Shown: positions 7,977 through 18,000 of the stretch, piece after piece
Position numbering within the stretch: position 1 is the first letter of the stretch
Layout of the letters: each line of letters begins with the position of its first letter
NCBI RefSeq assembly: GCF_002699855.1
Contig: NZ_LKBW01000235.1
Span: forward strand, 1 to 47,673
DNA: 47,673 nucleotides
Source: Pseudomonas amygdali
Lineage (GTDB): Bacteria; Pseudomonadota; Gammaproteobacteria; Pseudomonadales; Pseudomonadaceae
Direction: 5' to 3'
Program-made: the position numbers and the translations under genes
Notes under the pieces: model-generated
Told to the model about the DNA's origin: nothing
Seen by the model: only the letters and a program-made list of their open reading frames with translations
Databases searched by the model: none

Positions 7977-9401
7977 ATGGCCGGGAAAACGCTCTACGAC
8001 AAGCTCTGGGATTCGCATTTGGTCAAGCAGCGCGACGACGGTTCGGCGCTGATCTACATTGACCGCCATATCATCCACGAAGTGACCTCGCCGCAAGCGT
8101 TCGAAGGCCTGCGGCTGGCGAAGCGCAAGCCATGGCGGATCGACTCGATCATCGCCACGCCTGACCATAACGTGCCGACCACGTCGGAACGCAAGGGGGG
8201 TATCGACGCCATTGAAGATCAGGTGTCGCGCCTGCAGGTGCAGACTCTCGACGACAACTGCGACGAGTACGGCATTACCGAATTCAAGATGAACGATCCT
8301 CGTCAGGGCATCGTTCACGTGATCGGCCCGGAGCAGGGCGCAACCCTGCCAGGCATGAGCGTGGTCTGCGGCGACTCGCACACCTCGACCCACGGCGCAT
8401 TTGGTGCGCTGGCGCACGGTATCGGCACTTCCGAGGTCGAGCACGTGCTTGCCACTCAGTGCCTGGTTGCCAAGAAAATGAAGAACATGCTGGTCTCGGT
8501 CGAAGGGCAACTGCCGTTCGGCGTGACGGCTAAAGACATCGTGCTGGCCGTGATTGGCAAGATCGGTACGGCAGGCGGTAACGGTTACGCCATCGAGTTC
8601 GCCGGCAGCGCAATTCGTGACCTGTCGATCGAAGGCCGCATGACCATCTGCAACATGTCCATCGAAGCCGGTGCCCGGGTCGGCATGGTTGCCACCGACG
8701 AAAAGACCGTCGAGTACGTCAAGGGTCGTCCGTTTGCCCCTAAAGGTGCGGAATGGGACCTGGCAGTCGAGGCCTGGAAGGATCTGGTTTCCGACGCTGA
8801 CGCTGTATTCGATACCGTGGTCAGGCTTGACGCCGCGCAGATCAAGCCACAGGTCAGCTGGGGCACTTCGCCGGAAATGGTGCTTGCCGTCGATCAAAAC
8901 GTGCCGGACCCAGCGCAAGAGCCGGATCTGGTCAAGCGTGGCTCCATCGAGCGCGCCTTGAAGTACATGGGCCTGAAAGCCAATCAGCCGATCACCGATA
9001 TCCAGCTGGACCGAGTATTCATCGGTTCCTGCACCAACTCGCGGATCGAAGACCTGCGCGCTGCTGCCGATGTTGCCAAGGGCCGCAAGGTGGCTGCGAC
9101 CATCAAGCAGGCCATCGTAGTGCCGGGTTCGGGCCTGATCAAGGAGCAGGCCGAGAAGGAAGGGCTGGACAAAGTGTTCATCGAAGCCGGTTTCGAATGG
9201 CGTGAGCCGGGCTGTTCGATGTGCCTGGCGATGAACCCGGACCGCCTGGGTTCTGGCGAGCATTGCGCATCCACGTCCAACCGCAACTTCGAAGGCCGTC
9301 AGGGCGCTGGCGGCCGCACGCATCTGGTAAGCCCTGCGATGGCTGCCGCGGCGGCGGTCAATGGCCGTTTCATTGACGTTCGCGACTTGATCCAGCTCTG
9401 A
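7977..9401 (+). CDS. leuC: 3-isopropylmalate dehydratase, large subunit
   Basis: Aconitase-family subunit that, with LeuD, isomerises 2-isopropylmalate to 3-isopropylmalate in leucine synthesis. 474 residues, full length. The [4Fe-4S] ligands are visible as C352 (in IGSCTNSR) and C413 and C416 (in GCSMC). The start is supported by GAGGAAG upstream. leuD follows after 10 bp, so the two subunits are co-translated from one mRNA. Codon use and length are normal. Confidence 0.97.
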   Translation: MAGKTLYDKLWDSHLVKQRDDGSALIYIDRHIIHEVTSPQAFEGLRLAKRKPWRIDSIIATPDHNVPTTSERKGGIDAIEDQVSRLQVQTLDDNCDEYGITEFKMNDPRQGIVHVIGPEQGATLPGMSVVCGDSHTSTHGAFGALAHGIGTSEVEHVLATQCLVAKKMKNMLVSVEGQLPFGVTAKDIVLAVIGKIGTAGGNGYAIEFAGSAIRDLSIEGRMTICNMSIEAGARVGMVATDEKTVEYVKGRPFAPKGAEWDLAVEAWKDLVSDADAVFDTVVRLDAAQIKPQVSWGTSPEMVLAVDQNVPDPAQEPDLVKRGSIERALKYMGLKANQPITDIQLDRVFIGSCTNSRIEDLRAAADVAKGRKVAATIKQAIVVPGSGLIKEQAEKEGLDKVFIEAGFEWREPGCSMCLAMNPDRLGSGEHCASTSNRNFEGRQGAGGRTHLVSPAMAAAAAVNGRFIDVRDLIQL

Positions 9402-9411
9402 GGAATCCAGC

Positions 9412-10053
9412 ATGAAAGCCTTTACCCAACACAATGGCCTGGTTGCTCCTCTGGATCGTGCCAATGTCGACACCGACCAGATCATCCCCAAGCAGTTTCT
9501 CAAGTCGATCAAGCGTACGGGTTTTGGCCCGAACCTGTTCGATGAGTGGCGTTATCTGGATGTGGGGCAGCCGTATCAGGACAACTCCAAGCGTCCGCTG
9601 AACCATGACTTCGTGCTCAACCACGAGCGTTATCAGGGGGCAAGCGTGCTGCTGGCCCGGGAAAACTTCGGTTGTGGCTCCAGTCGCGAGCATGCGCCGT
9701 GGGCACTGGAAGAGTATGGTTTCTGCGCGATTATTGCGCCGAGCTACGCGGACATTTTCTTCAACAACAGCTTCAAGAACGGCCTGTTGCCGATCATTCT
9801 GTCTGAAGCCGAGGTGGACGAGCTGTTCAAGCAGGTCGAGGCCAGCCCCGGCTACCAGTTGAGCATTGATCTGCAGGCGCAGACCGTGACCCGTCCCGAC
9901 GGCAAGGTGCTGAGCTTTGAAATCGATGCGTTCCGCAAACATTGCCTGCTCAACGGCCTGGACGACATCGGCCTGACGCTGATGGACGCTGACGCCATTG
10001 CCAGTTTCGAAAGCAGGCATCGCGCCAGTCAGCCGTGGCTGTTCCGCGACTGA
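9412..10053 (+). CDS. leuD: 3-isopropylmalate dehydratase, small subunit
   Basis: Swivelling subunit of isopropylmalate isomerase, partner of LeuC. 213 residues. The N-terminus ([20 protein letters not shown]) and the segment [15 protein letters not shown] are diagnostic for the aconitase swivel domain and substrate binding. AGGAAT precedes the ATG. The next gene, leuB, is 147 bp away, with a strong hairpin between them. Confidence 0.97.
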   Translation: MKAFTQHNGLVAPLDRANVDTDQIIPKQFLKSIKRTGFGPNLFDEWRYLDVGQPYQDNSKRPLNHDFVLNHERYQGASVLLARENFGCGSSREHAPWALEEYGFCAIIAPSYADIFFNNSFKNGLLPIILSEAEVDELFKQVEASPGYQLSIDLQAQTVTRPDGKVLSFEIDAFRKHCLLNGLDDIGLTLMDADAIASFESRHRASQPWLFRD

Positions 10054-10075
10054 TTGATTCATCGCAACCTGTCTG

Positions 10076-10110
10076 TTTGCCAGCAAGGGGCCCTGCGCCT
10101 TGCTGGCAAA
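10076..10110. repeat. 13-bp perfect inverted repeat between leuD and leuB
   Basis: TTTGCCAGCAAGG (10076-10088) and its complement (10098-10110) enclose a 9-nt loop. There is no U run on the plus side, so it is more likely an mRNA-stabilising or partial stop element, or a REP-type repeat, than a full terminator. Confidence 0.65.
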
Positions 10111-10200
10111 AGTGTTTAAGACAGGTGATAAATTTTTCGCCGCTGCGAGCGTTATAAACAGGCGTTGTTCGCGACGCCGATGCACAAAATCGAGGATGTT

Positions 10201-11283
10201 ATGAGCAAGCAGATTCTGATTCTCCCAGGTGATGGTATTGGTCCGGAAATCATGACCGAAGCGGTCAAGGTGCTGGAGCTGGCCAACGAAAAGTATCAGT
10301 TGGGCTTTGAATTGACCCACGACGTGATCGGCGGCGCAGCCATCGACAAACACGGCGTGCCGCTGGCAGACGAGACCCTGGATCGCGCCCGTGCGGCCGA
10401 TGCCGTACTGTTGGGCGCAGTCGGCGGCCCGAAATGGGACACCATTGAGCGCGACATCCGTCCTGAACGCGGTCTGCTGAAAATTCGTTCGCAACTGGGC
10501 CTGTTCGGCAACCTGCGTCCGGCGATCCTCTACCCACAACTGGCGGATGCGTCGAGCCTCAAGCCGGAAATCGTTGCCGGTCTGGATATCCTTATCGTCC
10601 GCGAACTGACCGGTGGCATCTACTTCGGCGCGCCACGCGGCACTCGCGTATTGGATAATGGCGAGCGTCAGGCCTACGACACGCTGCCGTACAGCGAAAG
10701 CGAGATCCGCCGCATCGCCAAGGTCGGTTTCGACATGGCCATGGTGCGTGGCAAAAAGCTCTGCTCGGTAGACAAGGCCAACGTGCTGGCGTCCAGCCAG
10801 CTGTGGCGCGAAATCGTCGAGCAGGTGGCCAAGGATTACCCTGAAGTCGAACTCAGCCACATGTATGTCGATAACGCCGCCATGCAGCTGGTTCGTGCGC
10901 CCAAGCAGTTCGATGTAATCGTAACCGACAACCTGTTCGGCGACATTCTGTCCGATCAGGCGTCGATGCTCACCGGTTCCATCGGCATGCTGCCGTCGGC
11001 TTCGCTGGACACCGCCAACAAGGGCATGTACGAGCCTTGTCATGGTTCGGCGCCGGACATCGCCGGCAAAGGCATTGCCAACCCGCTGGCGACCATTCTG
11101 TCGGTATCGATGATGCTGCGTTACAGCTTCAACCTGACCGACGCGGCTGACGCCATCGAGAAGGCGGTCAGCGTGGTACTGGATCAGGGTATTCGCACCG
11201 GCGACATCTGGTCGGAAGGCAAAGTCAAAGTTGGTACGCAGGAAATGGGCGATGCAGTAGTCGCCGCGCTGCGGAATCTGTAA
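10201..11283 (+). CDS. leuB: 3-isopropylmalate dehydrogenase
   Basis: NAD-dependent oxidative decarboxylation of 3-isopropylmalate to 2-oxoisocaproate, the third step of leucine synthesis. 360 residues. [18 protein letters not shown] opens the fold; [13 protein letters not shown] binds substrate; [10 protein letters not shown] holds the metal-binding aspartates; [14 protein letters not shown] is the cofactor loop. I chose the ATG at 10201 because GAGGA is 5 bp upstream and it matches the family N-terminus; an in-frame start at 10165 would add 12 unconserved residues. asd lies 70 bp downstream. Confidence 0.97.
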   Translation: MSKQILILPGDGIGPEIMTEAVKVLELANEKYQLGFELTHDVIGGAAIDKHGVPLADETLDRARAADAVLLGAVGGPKWDTIERDIRPERGLLKIRSQLGLFGNLRPAILYPQLADASSLKPEIVAGLDILIVRELTGGIYFGAPRGTRVLDNGERQAYDTLPYSESEIRRIAKVGFDMAMVRGKKLCSVDKANVLASSQLWREIVEQVAKDYPEVELSHMYVDNAAMQLVRAPKQFDVIVTDNLFGDILSDQASMLTGSIGMLPSASLDTANKGMYEPCHGSAPDIAGKGIANPLATILSVSMMLRYSFNLTDAADAIEKAVSVVLDQGIRTGDIWSEGKVKVGTQEMGDAVVAALRNL

Positions 11284-11353
11284 TCTCTCTGGCCCGCCGC
11301 CTGCTGCGCATGCGCAGAGCGGTGGTCCCACTTTTATTCAAGGTGTAGTTGCG

Positions 11354-12466
11354 ATGAAACGTGTAGGTCTGATCGGTTGGCGCGGCATGGTCGGTTCCGT
11401 GCTCATGCAGCGGATGCGGGAAGAGCAGGACTTCGATCTCATTGAGCCGGTGTTTTTCACTACTTCCAATGTCGGTGGCCAGGCGCCTTCGGTGGGCAAG
11501 GATGTTGCGCCACTGAAAGACGCCTACAGCATCGACGAGCTGAAAACCCTGGACGTAGTGCTGACCTGTCAGGGTGGCGACTACACCAATGAGGTGTTCC
11601 CCAAGCTGCGCGAAGCCGGCTGGCAGGGTTACTGGATCGATGCCGCTTCCAGTCTGCGCATGCAGGATGACGCCGTTATCGTGCTCGACCCTGTGAACCG
11701 CAAGGTCATCGACCAGCAGCTGGACGCGGGCACCAAAAACTATATCGGCGGTAACTGCACGGTCAGTCTGATGCTGATGGGCCTTGGCGGTCTGTTCGAC
11801 GCCGGGCTGGTCGAGTGGATGAACGTCATGACCTACCAGGCGGCCTCCGGAGCCGGCGCGCAGAACATGCGCGAGCTGATCAAACAGATGGGTGCGGTGC
11901 ACGCTTCCGTGGCTGATGATCTGGCCAACCCGGCCAGCGCCATTCTGGATATCGACCGCAAGGTGGCCGAGGCCATGCGCAGCGAGTCGTTCCCGACCGA
12001 GAATTTCGGCGTGCCACTGGCAGGCAGTCTGATCCCGTGGATCGACAAGGCGTTGCCGAACGGCCAGAGCCGCGAAGAGTGGAAAGGCCAGGCCGAGACC
12101 AACAAGATTCTCGGTCGCTTCAAGAGCCCGATCCCGGTCGACGGCATTTGCGTACGCATCGGTGCCATGCGTTGCCACAGCCAGGCGTTGACCATCAAGC
12201 TTAACAAGGATGTGCCGATTGCGGACATCGAAGGCTTGATCAGCCAGCACAACCCGTGGGTCAAGCTGGTGCCGAACAACCGTGAAGCCAGCATGCACGA
12301 GCTGAGCCCGACTGCCGTAACCGGCACCATGAGTATTCCGGTAGGCCGTTTGCGCAAACTGAACATGGGTTCGCAGTACCTGGGTGCCTTTACCGTGGGT
12401 GACCAGCTGTTGTGGGGCGCGGCAGAGCCGCTGCGTCGCATGCTGAGAATCCTGCTGGAGCGTTGA
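11354..12466 (+). CDS. asd: aspartate-semialdehyde dehydrogenase
   Basis: NADPH-dependent reduction of aspartyl phosphate to aspartate semialdehyde, the branch point to lysine, diaminopimelate, threonine and methionine. 370 residues. The N-terminal NADP-binding segment is [18 protein letters not shown]135 in GGNCTVSLM is the catalytic cysteine. It follows leuB by 70 bp, with a short palindrome (CTGCGCATGCGCAG, 11304-11317) between. A strong terminator closes the group. Confidence 0.97.
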   Translation: MKRVGLIGWRGMVGSVLMQRMREEQDFDLIEPVFFTTSNVGGQAPSVGKDVAPLKDAYSIDELKTLDVVLTCQGGDYTNEVFPKLREAGWQGYWIDAASSLRMQDDAVIVLDPVNRKVIDQQLDAGTKNYIGGNCTVSLMLMGLGGLFDAGLVEWMNVMTYQAASGAGAQNMRELIKQMGAVHASVADDLANPASAILDIDRKVAEAMRSESFPTENFGVPLAGSLIPWIDKALPNGQSREEWKGQAETNKILGRFKSPIPVDGICVRIGAMRCHSQALTIKLNKDVPIADIEGLISQHNPWVKLVPNNREASMHELSPTAVTGTMSIPVGRLRKLNMGSQYLGAFTVGDQLLWGAAEPLRRMLRILLER

Positions 12467-12483
12467 GGCTCGGTTTTACAGCA

Positions 12484-12515
12484 AACCCGCTTTCCGAAAG
12501 GAAGGCGGGTTTTTT
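12484..12515 (+). terminator. terminator after asd
   Basis: AACCCGCTTTCC-GAAA-GGAAGGCGGGTT, a 12-bp stem with a GNRA loop and a TTTTT tail. Confidence 0.9.
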
Positions 12516-12569
12516 AATGCCTGATACTTTTGATTGATCGCCTTTCATCCCTATATATGGGATTGAAAT

Positions 12570-12606
12570 TTACATATTGAGATAATTGTAACAACAGGTT
12601 TATAGT
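12570..12606 (+). promoter_or_regulatory. candidate promoter and operator of the dgo cluster
   Basis: A possible promoter is TTGAGA (12577-12582), 18 bp, TATAGT (12601-12606). It overlaps an inverted repeat TTACA (12570-12574) / TGTAA (12587-12591) with a 12-bp centre, placed to block RNA polymerase. This would suit the IclR regulator encoded at 17180. Both calls are inferences. Confidence 0.45.
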
Positions 12607-12645
12607 CGTCCTGCACTCACTTCCAAAAAAACAACAGGTGACGCA

Positions 12646-13650
12646 ATGCAGGCGCAATTGATCGCGCTCGATTGGGGGACAACCTCACTTCGTGCTTATC
12701 GACTTGGCGAACATGGCCAGGTACTGGAACAGCGCGCATTGAGCGCGGGCATCATGCAGTTGCCGACCACGCCGCGGCTGATCGCGGGGCAGTTCTGCAG
12801 TGACGGTTTCGAGTTGGCCTTTGACCAGGCGTGCGGCGACTGGCTCGATGCCCAGCCGGACCTGCAGGTGATTGCCTGTGGCATGGTCGGCAGCGCACAG
12901 GGCTGGCGCGAGGCGGCCTACCGGGAAACGCCGGCCAGCGTCAATGAGCTGAGCGCAGCGTTGCAGACGGTGCGCAGCGTGCGCGGCGTGACGGTGCACA
13001 TCATCCCCGGCGTCCTGCAGCGCTCGACCCTGCCCAACGTCATGCGTGGCGAAGAAACCCAGGTGCTGGGTGTGCTGGCCGGCCTCGACGCCGGGCAGAG
13101 CAGCCAGCAGCTGCTGATCGGTCTGCCCGGCAGCCACTCCAAATGGGTGCAGGTAGAACGGGGTCGCATTGTTCACTTCGACACCTTCATGACCGGCGAG
13201 GTCTACGCCGCGCTCTGCGCGCACACTATTCTGGGACGCACCATGCAGCCTTCGGAGGCGTTCGACGAGCAGGCGTTTGACCGCGGCTTGTCGATTGCCC
13301 TGTCCGACGCGGGCTCTGCGGGGCCGCTGTCGACGATTTTCAGCACACGAACGCTCGGCCTTACCGGGCAATTGGCTGCCAGTGCGCAACCTGACTATCT
13401 TTCCGGCCTGTTGATTGGCCATGAACTGGGCGCCATCGCCAGGCTGCATCTGCACAACCACGAACAATTGCCTGCGGTGATCCTCATCGGCAGCGATTCG
13501 CTGTGCACGCGCTATGCACGCGGGCTGGCCGTTTGTGGCTTTCCCGGCGTGACATTGGCCGAGCAGGCGACCGAGCGCGGCCTCTGGCAGGTCGCCGTTC
13601 AAGCCGGTCTGATCGCGCGCCGCTCGTCCCAACACATTCGAGAGGTTTGA
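12646..13650 (+). CDS. dgoK: 2-dehydro-3-deoxygalactonokinase
   Basis: Phosphorylates 2-dehydro-3-deoxy-D-galactonate with ATP, the second step of the De Ley-Doudoroff route for D-galactonate. 334 residues. The opening MQAQLIALDWGTTSLRAY carries the phosphate-1 loop D-W-G-T-T-S of the DgoK family. LLIGLPGSHSKWVQ is a second family motif. It is the first gene of the cluster, 40 bp after the candidate promoter, with CAGGTGA upstream. Its stop is 1 bp from the dgoA start, so the two are translationally coupled. Confidence 0.95.
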   Translation: MQAQLIALDWGTTSLRAYRLGEHGQVLEQRALSAGIMQLPTTPRLIAGQFCSDGFELAFDQACGDWLDAQPDLQVIACGMVGSAQGWREAAYRETPASVNELSAALQTVRSVRGVTVHIIPGVLQRSTLPNVMRGEETQVLGVLAGLDAGQSSQQLLIGLPGSHSKWVQVERGRIVHFDTFMTGEVYAALCAHTILGRTMQPSEAFDEQAFDRGLSIALSDAGSAGPLSTIFSTRTLGLTGQLAASAQPDYLSGLLIGHELGAIARLHLHNHEQLPAVILIGSDSLCTRYARGLAVCGFPGVTLAEQATERGLWQVAVQAGLIARRSSQHIREV

Positions 13651-13651
13651 C

Positions 13652-14287
13652 ATGCTCAAGCAAGCATTGAAGGAAAACGGTCTGGTCGCAATCCTGCGCG
13701 GCCTGCGTCCCGAAGAAGCGCCTGCGATTGGCGATGTGTTGTACGAGGCCGGTTTTCGGGTCATTGAAGTGCCGCTCAACTCTCCACAGCCGTTCGACAG
13801 CATCCGCTTGTTGCGCCAGCAACTGCCAGCCGATTGCCTGATCGGTGCGGGAACGGTGCTGACCCCGGAGCAGGTGACTCAGGTCAAGGATGCCGGAGGC
13901 CAAGTGATTGTCATGCCGCACAGCGATGCGAAGGTGTTGCGTGCAGCCAAGGCTGCCGGGCTGTTCCTCTCACCGGGCGTGGCGACGCCGACCGAAGCCT
14001 TTGCCGCGCTGGCCGAAGGGGCTGATGTGCTGAAGCTGTTTCCTGCCGAGCAGATGTCGCCCGCGGTGGTCAAGGCGTGGCTGGCGGTATTGCCCAAGGG
14101 CACGATTCTGCTGCCGGTCGGGGGGATCTCGCCGGACAACATGAAGGTGTTCCTTGACGCAGGTGTGAAAGGCTTCGGCCTGGGCTCCGGGCTGTTCAAG
14201 CCAGGCATGAGCGTCGCCGACGTTACTGAGCGCGCCCAAGCCTATGTGGCTGCCTGGAAGCAGCACAGCGCAGCGCTTGCAGACTGA
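13652..14287 (+). CDS. dgoA: 2-dehydro-3-deoxy-6-phosphogalactonate aldolase
   Basis: Class I aldolase splitting KDPGal to pyruvate and glyceraldehyde 3-phosphate. 211 residues, one KDPG-aldolase TIM barrel. K128 in VLKLFPAEQ is the Schiff-base lysine, and E39 in VIEVPLNSP is the catalytic glutamate. GAGAGG lies 6 bp before the ATG, inside the end of dgoK. Its place between dgoK and dgoD supports the galactonate isozyme over Eda. Confidence 0.95.
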   Translation: MLKQALKENGLVAILRGLRPEEAPAIGDVLYEAGFRVIEVPLNSPQPFDSIRLLRQQLPADCLIGAGTVLTPEQVTQVKDAGGQVIVMPHSDAKVLRAAKAAGLFLSPGVATPTEAFAALAEGADVLKLFPAEQMSPAVVKAWLAVLPKGTILLPVGGISPDNMKVFLDAGVKGFGLGSGLFKPGMSVADVTERAQAYVAAWKQHSAALAD

Positions 14288-14340
14288 CCGGCTCCGGTAG
14301 TCGTTATCCAATAAGAGAATCAACAAGAGAAACCGCACCC

Positions 14341-15489
14341 ATGAAAATCACCAAACTCACCACGTTCATCGTTCCGCCGCGCTGGTGCTTCCTCAAGGTC
14401 GAGACCGACGAGGGCGTTGTCGGCTGGGGCGAGCCAGTGGTCGAAGGCCGCGCGCACACCGTGGCCGCTGCTGTGGAAGAACTCTCCGATTACCTGATCG
14501 GCAAGGACCCGCGCAACATCGAAGACATCTGGACGGTGCTGTACCGCGGCGGCTTCTACCGGGGTGGGGCGATCCACATGAGCGCTCTGGCAGGCATCGA
14601 TCAGGCGTTGTGGGACATCAAGGGCAAGGCTCTGGGCGTTTCCGTCAGTGACCTGCTCGGTGGTCAGGTGCGTGACAAGATTCGTGTCTATTCGTGGATC
14701 GGTGGTGATCGTCCTGCCGACACGGCGCGGGCTGCGAAAGAAGCGGTCGGACGTGGTTTTACTGCGGTGAAAATGAACGGCACCGAAGAGCTGCAATTTC
14801 TCGACACCTTCGACAAGGTCGACCTGGCGCTGGCCAACGTGGCTGCCGTGCGCGATGCGGTCGGGCCGAATGTCGGCATCGGTGTGGATTTCCATGGCCG
14901 GGTGCACAAGCCCATGGCCAAGGTGCTGATGAAGGAGCTGGACGCCTACAAGCTGATGTTCATCGAGGAGCCGGTGCTCAGCGAGAACTATGAAGCACTG
15001 AAGGAGCTGGCACCGCTGACCATCACGCCGATTGCCCTGGGTGAACGGCTGTTCTCACGCTGGGACTTCAAGCGCGTGTTGAGCGAAGGTTATGTCGACA
15101 TTATCCAGCCTGATGCGTCCCACGCCGGTGGCATCACTGAAACCCGCAAGATCGCCAATATGGCCGAAGCGTATGACGTCGCGCTGGCGCTGCATTGTCC
15201 GCTCGGGCCTATCGCGCTAGCGGCATGCCTGCAACTGGACGCGGTTTGTTACAACGCCTTCATTCAGGAACAAAGCCTGGGCATTCACTACAACGAAAGC
15301 AACGATCTGCTCGATTACGTGAAGCACCCGGAAGTCTTCGATTACGACAAGGGCATGGTCAAGATTCCCAACGGGCCGGGCCTGGGCATCGAGATCAACG
15401 AAGAATATGTCATCGAACGCGCGGCCATCGGCCACCGCTGGCGCAACCCGATCTGGCGCCATGCCGATGGCAGTTTTGCCGAGTGGTAG
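14341..15489 (+). CDS. dgoD: galactonate dehydratase
   Basis: Enolase-superfamily enzyme that converts D-galactonate to 2-dehydro-3-deoxy-D-galactonate, the first step of the pathway. 382 residues. The Mg ligands D183, E209 and E235 and the acid/base residues H185 and H285 all fall at the numbers known for E. coli DgoD, which makes the substrate call strong. The capping domain is residues 1-120. It begins 53 bp after dgoA. A REP cluster of about 300 bp separates it from the transporter gene. Confidence 0.96.
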   Translation: MKITKLTTFIVPPRWCFLKVETDEGVVGWGEPVVEGRAHTVAAAVEELSDYLIGKDPRNIEDIWTVLYRGGFYRGGAIHMSALAGIDQALWDIKGKALGVSVSDLLGGQVRDKIRVYSWIGGDRPADTARAAKEAVGRGFTAVKMNGTEELQFLDTFDKVDLALANVAAVRDAVGPNVGIGVDFHGRVHKPMAKVLMKELDAYKLMFIEEPVLSENYEALKELAPLTITPIALGERLFSRWDFKRVLSEGYVDIIQPDASHAGGITETRKIANMAEAYDVALALHCPLGPIALAACLQLDAVCYNAFIQEQSLGIHYNESNDLLDYVKHPEVFDYDKGMVKIPNGPGLGIEINEEYVIERAAIGHRWRNPIWRHADGSFAEW

Positions 15490-15792
15490 AGCACAGTAAA
15501 TCCCCATAACCATCGTTCCCACGCTCTGCACTCAGCGTTATACATAAGTCCTGAGAAGCCCGTAGATCGGGCTTCTGCCCGGAGGGCGTGGGAGCGAACC
15601 TGTTCGCGAAGAAGGTAGTTCAGCCGATGCGTTTTTGGGGAATGCACTGGCCCTTTCGCGAACAAGTTCGCTCCCACGGCCTTCAGCCAGAATCAAAAGC
15701 GGATTTGTATAGCACTGAGCGCGGGAGCGTGGGAACGAGAGCTCGCCAATCGAAACACAGACCTCAATAAATCCAACAAGAGGCTACATTCC
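15490..15792. repeat. REP/BIME cluster between dgoD and dgoT
   Basis: No gene is seen here. There is a module related to 2473-2504 in inverse orientation (15514-15547); a 9-bp hairpin AGAAGCCCG/CGGGCTTCT (15554-15576); two REP palindromes head to head (15588-15610 and 15655-15677, GTGGGAGCGAAC.GTTCGC type); and another copy of the first module (15706-15738). Such an element could reduce or stabilise dgo mRNA upstream of the transporter gene. Read-through into dgoT is presumed. Confidence 0.85.
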
Positions 15793-17103
15793 ATGCGCAC
15801 TCGAACTCTTGAGGGTGCGGCATCCCTGGTGACGCCGTCCCGCAAACGTTTCTTCATCATGGTGCTGCTGTTCATTACGGTGGTGATCAACTACCTGGAC
15901 CGCAGCAACCTGTCGATTGCCGCTCCGGCGCTGACCGCCGAGCTGGGCCTTGATACGGTTCACATCGGGCTGATCTTCTCCGCGTTCGGCTGGACCTATG
16001 CCGCCATGCAATTGCCAGGTGGCTGGCTGGTGGACCGTGTGCCGCCGCGTATCCTTTACACCGCGGCGCTGCTGCTGTGGTCCATTGCGACCATCATGCT
16101 TGGTTTTGCGACCAGCTTTATTGCGCTGTTCGTACTGCGCATGGCGGTCGGTGCGCTGGAAGCACCTGCCTATCCGATCAACAGCCGTGTCGTGACCACC
16201 TGGTTCCCCGAGCGCGAGCGGGCTACTGCCATTGGCGTCTATACCTCGGGGCAGTTCGTCGGTCTGGCGTTTCTGACCCCGGTGCTGGCCTGGTTACAGG
16301 CGCACTATGGCTGGCACATGGTGTTTGTCGCTACAGGTGGTGTCGGTGTGCTGTGGGCGTTGATCTGGTACACGGTGTATCGCGAGCCGCGTGACTTCAA
16401 AGGCGTCAATCAGCAGGAAATCGACCTGATCAAAGAGGGCGGCGGTCTGGTAGACATCCAGAAGGATGTCGAAAAACAGAAGCAGGGTTTCAGCTGGCTG
16501 GACCTGGGCATTGTGTTGAGCAAGCGCAAGCTGTGGGGGATCTATCTGGGCCAGTTCTGCCTGAACTCCACGCTGTGGTTCTTCCTGACCTGGTTCCCGA
16601 CCTATCTGGTGAAATACCGCGGCATGGATTTCATCAAGTCCGGGCTACTGGCGTCGTTGCCGTTTCTCGCGGCATTTGTCGGCGTGCTGTGTTCAGGGTT
16701 CTTCTCCGACTGGCTGATCCGTCGCGGGCATAGCGTGGGCTTTGCGCGCAAGTTGCCAATCATTGCCGGGCTGCTGATCTCGACCTCGATCATCGGTGCC
16801 AACTTCGTTGACTCCACACCGTTGGTTATCACTTTTCTGGCGCTGGCATTCTTCGGCAACGGTCTGGCGTCGATCACCTGGTCGCTGGTGTCGACCCTGG
16901 CCCCTGCGCGCTTGCTGGGCCTGACTGGCGGCACGTTCAACTTCATCGGCAACCTCGCCGCCATCGCCACGCCGATCGTGATCGGCTTTCTGGCAACCGG
17001 TGACTCGTTTGCGCCTGCCATCACTTACATTTCAGTGCTGGCATTGCTGGGCGCGCTGTCTTACATCCTGCTGGTAGGCAAAGTAGAGCGTATCGAGCTC
17101 TGA
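15793..17103 (+). CDS. dgoT: MFS transporter, probable D-galactonate:H+ symporter
   Basis: 436 residues with about 12 membrane segments; a cytoplasmic loop near residues 200-235 (EQKQGFSWLD) joins the two halves. It belongs to the anion:cation symporter branch of the MFS: VVINYLDRSNLSIA in helix 1 is the signature shared with DgoT and glucarate/hexuronate transporters. The substrate is inferred from position after dgoKAD. AAGAGG lies 9 bp before the ATG. The separation by the REP cluster suggests lower or separate expression. Confidence 0.85.
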   Translation: MRTRTLEGAASLVTPSRKRFFIMVLLFITVVINYLDRSNLSIAAPALTAELGLDTVHIGLIFSAFGWTYAAMQLPGGWLVDRVPPRILYTAALLLWSIATIMLGFATSFIALFVLRMAVGALEAPAYPINSRVVTTWFPERERATAIGVYTSGQFVGLAFLTPVLAWLQAHYGWHMVFVATGGVGVLWALIWYTVYREPRDFKGVNQQEIDLIKEGGGLVDIQKDVEKQKQGFSWLDLGIVLSKRKLWGIYLGQFCLNSTLWFFLTWFPTYLVKYRGMDFIKSGLLASLPFLAAFVGVLCSGFFSDWLIRRGHSVGFARKLPIIAGLLISTSIIGANFVDSTPLVITFLALAFFGNGLASITWSLVSTLAPARLLGLTGGTFNFIGNLAAIATPIVIGFLATGDSFAPAITYISVLALLGALSYILLVGKVERIEL

Positions 17104-17179
17104 TGCCGACGTATCTGGACGCTGGCGGCGATAATGCCGTCAGCTTTTCGATCCGCCCCTTTTATGAAAATGGCCTGTC

Positions 17180-17989
17180 ATGCACAACGATTCGATCATC
17201 CCTGAAAAAATTACCGGCAAAGAACCGGCGACGACAGGGACCCAGACTCTGTCGCGCGGGCTTGGCGTTGTGCAGGCGGTGGCCGGTGGCGCACGCGACC
17301 TGAAGGAAATCGCCCGGCTGATCGGCATCACACGCAGTACCACGCACCGGCTGGCCAGTTGTCTGGTCGAGGAGCGCTACCTTCGGGTGGTGCCTCAAGT
17401 GGGTTATCTGCTTGGGCCGAAACTGATTGAGCTGGGGTTTCAGGCGCGCGAAGAAGTGCCACTGGCAATTCTCGCCCGGCCATATCTGGATCGACTGTCG
17501 GAGCTGACGGGCGATACGGTGCATCTGGCGGTGCGGGAAGGGGACGACGTGCTTTATCTGCACAAGAACCCTGGTCGCAATGGCCCGGAAATGCGCTCAC
17601 GGGTCGGGCATCGCATGCCGCTGGTGCGAACCGGTATCGGCAAGGCGTTGCTGCTGGACAGCGGGTTGCCGGAGTGGCAGCGGTTGTATGACGCCAGCAT
17701 GCCGAGCACTGGCAGGAGTGCGCTGTGGCCTGCTCATGAGCAGCAAACCTGGGAGCAGTTGCAGGCGCGAAGGGAAGAATACGTGCAGGGAGGATATGCG
17801 TTCGATCTGGAGGACAACGAACCGTCGATCCGTTGCGTTGCAGCGCCGGTACGTGATGCCAGCAAACAGATCGTTGCCGGCATCAGTGTCGCCAGTACCG
17901 TGCCCTACATGCCGCTGGAGAAGATGGCCGAGCTGGTCCCGCTGATCAAGCAGATAGCAGCGGAACTCTCGGCCGATCTCGGCGGCTGA
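17180..17989 (+). CDS. IclR-family regulator of the galactonate cluster
   Basis: 269 residues. A winged HTH (about 25-85, with LKEIARLIGITRSTTHRLASCL as the helix-turn-helix) is followed by the IclR effector domain (about 95-265). It sits 76 bp after dgoT on the same strand, so control of dgoKADT is inferred. E. coli uses a GntR-type DgoR, so the regulator class differs. The start at 17180 has no clear ribosome-binding site and could be slightly later. The stop is 11 bp from that of the convergent dehydrogenase, with a hairpin CTGATTC/GAATCAG (17986-18004) over both ends. Confidence 0.88.
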   Translation: MHNDSIIPEKITGKEPATTGTQTLSRGLGVVQAVAGGARDLKEIARLIGITRSTTHRLASCLVEERYLRVVPQVGYLLGPKLIELGFQAREEVPLAILARPYLDRLSELTGDTVHLAVREGDDVLYLHKNPGRNGPEMRSRVGHRMPLVRTGIGKALLLDSGLPEWQRLYDASMPSTGRSALWPAHEQQTWEQLQARREEYVQGGYAFDLEDNEPSIRCVAAPVRDASKQIVAGISVASTVPYMPLEKMAELVPLIKQIAAELSADLGG

Positions 17990-18000
17990 TTCGTAGTGAA

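Noticed and set aside
9370..11331. 653-codon minus-strand frame opposite leuD and leuB
   Set aside because: It spans an intergenic region and two convincing genes and shows no domain or ribosome-binding site.
12646..17989. Horizontally acquired island at the dgo cluster
   Set aside because: Codon use matches the neighbours, there is no integrase or tRNA edge, and the REP cluster is a native type of repeat.
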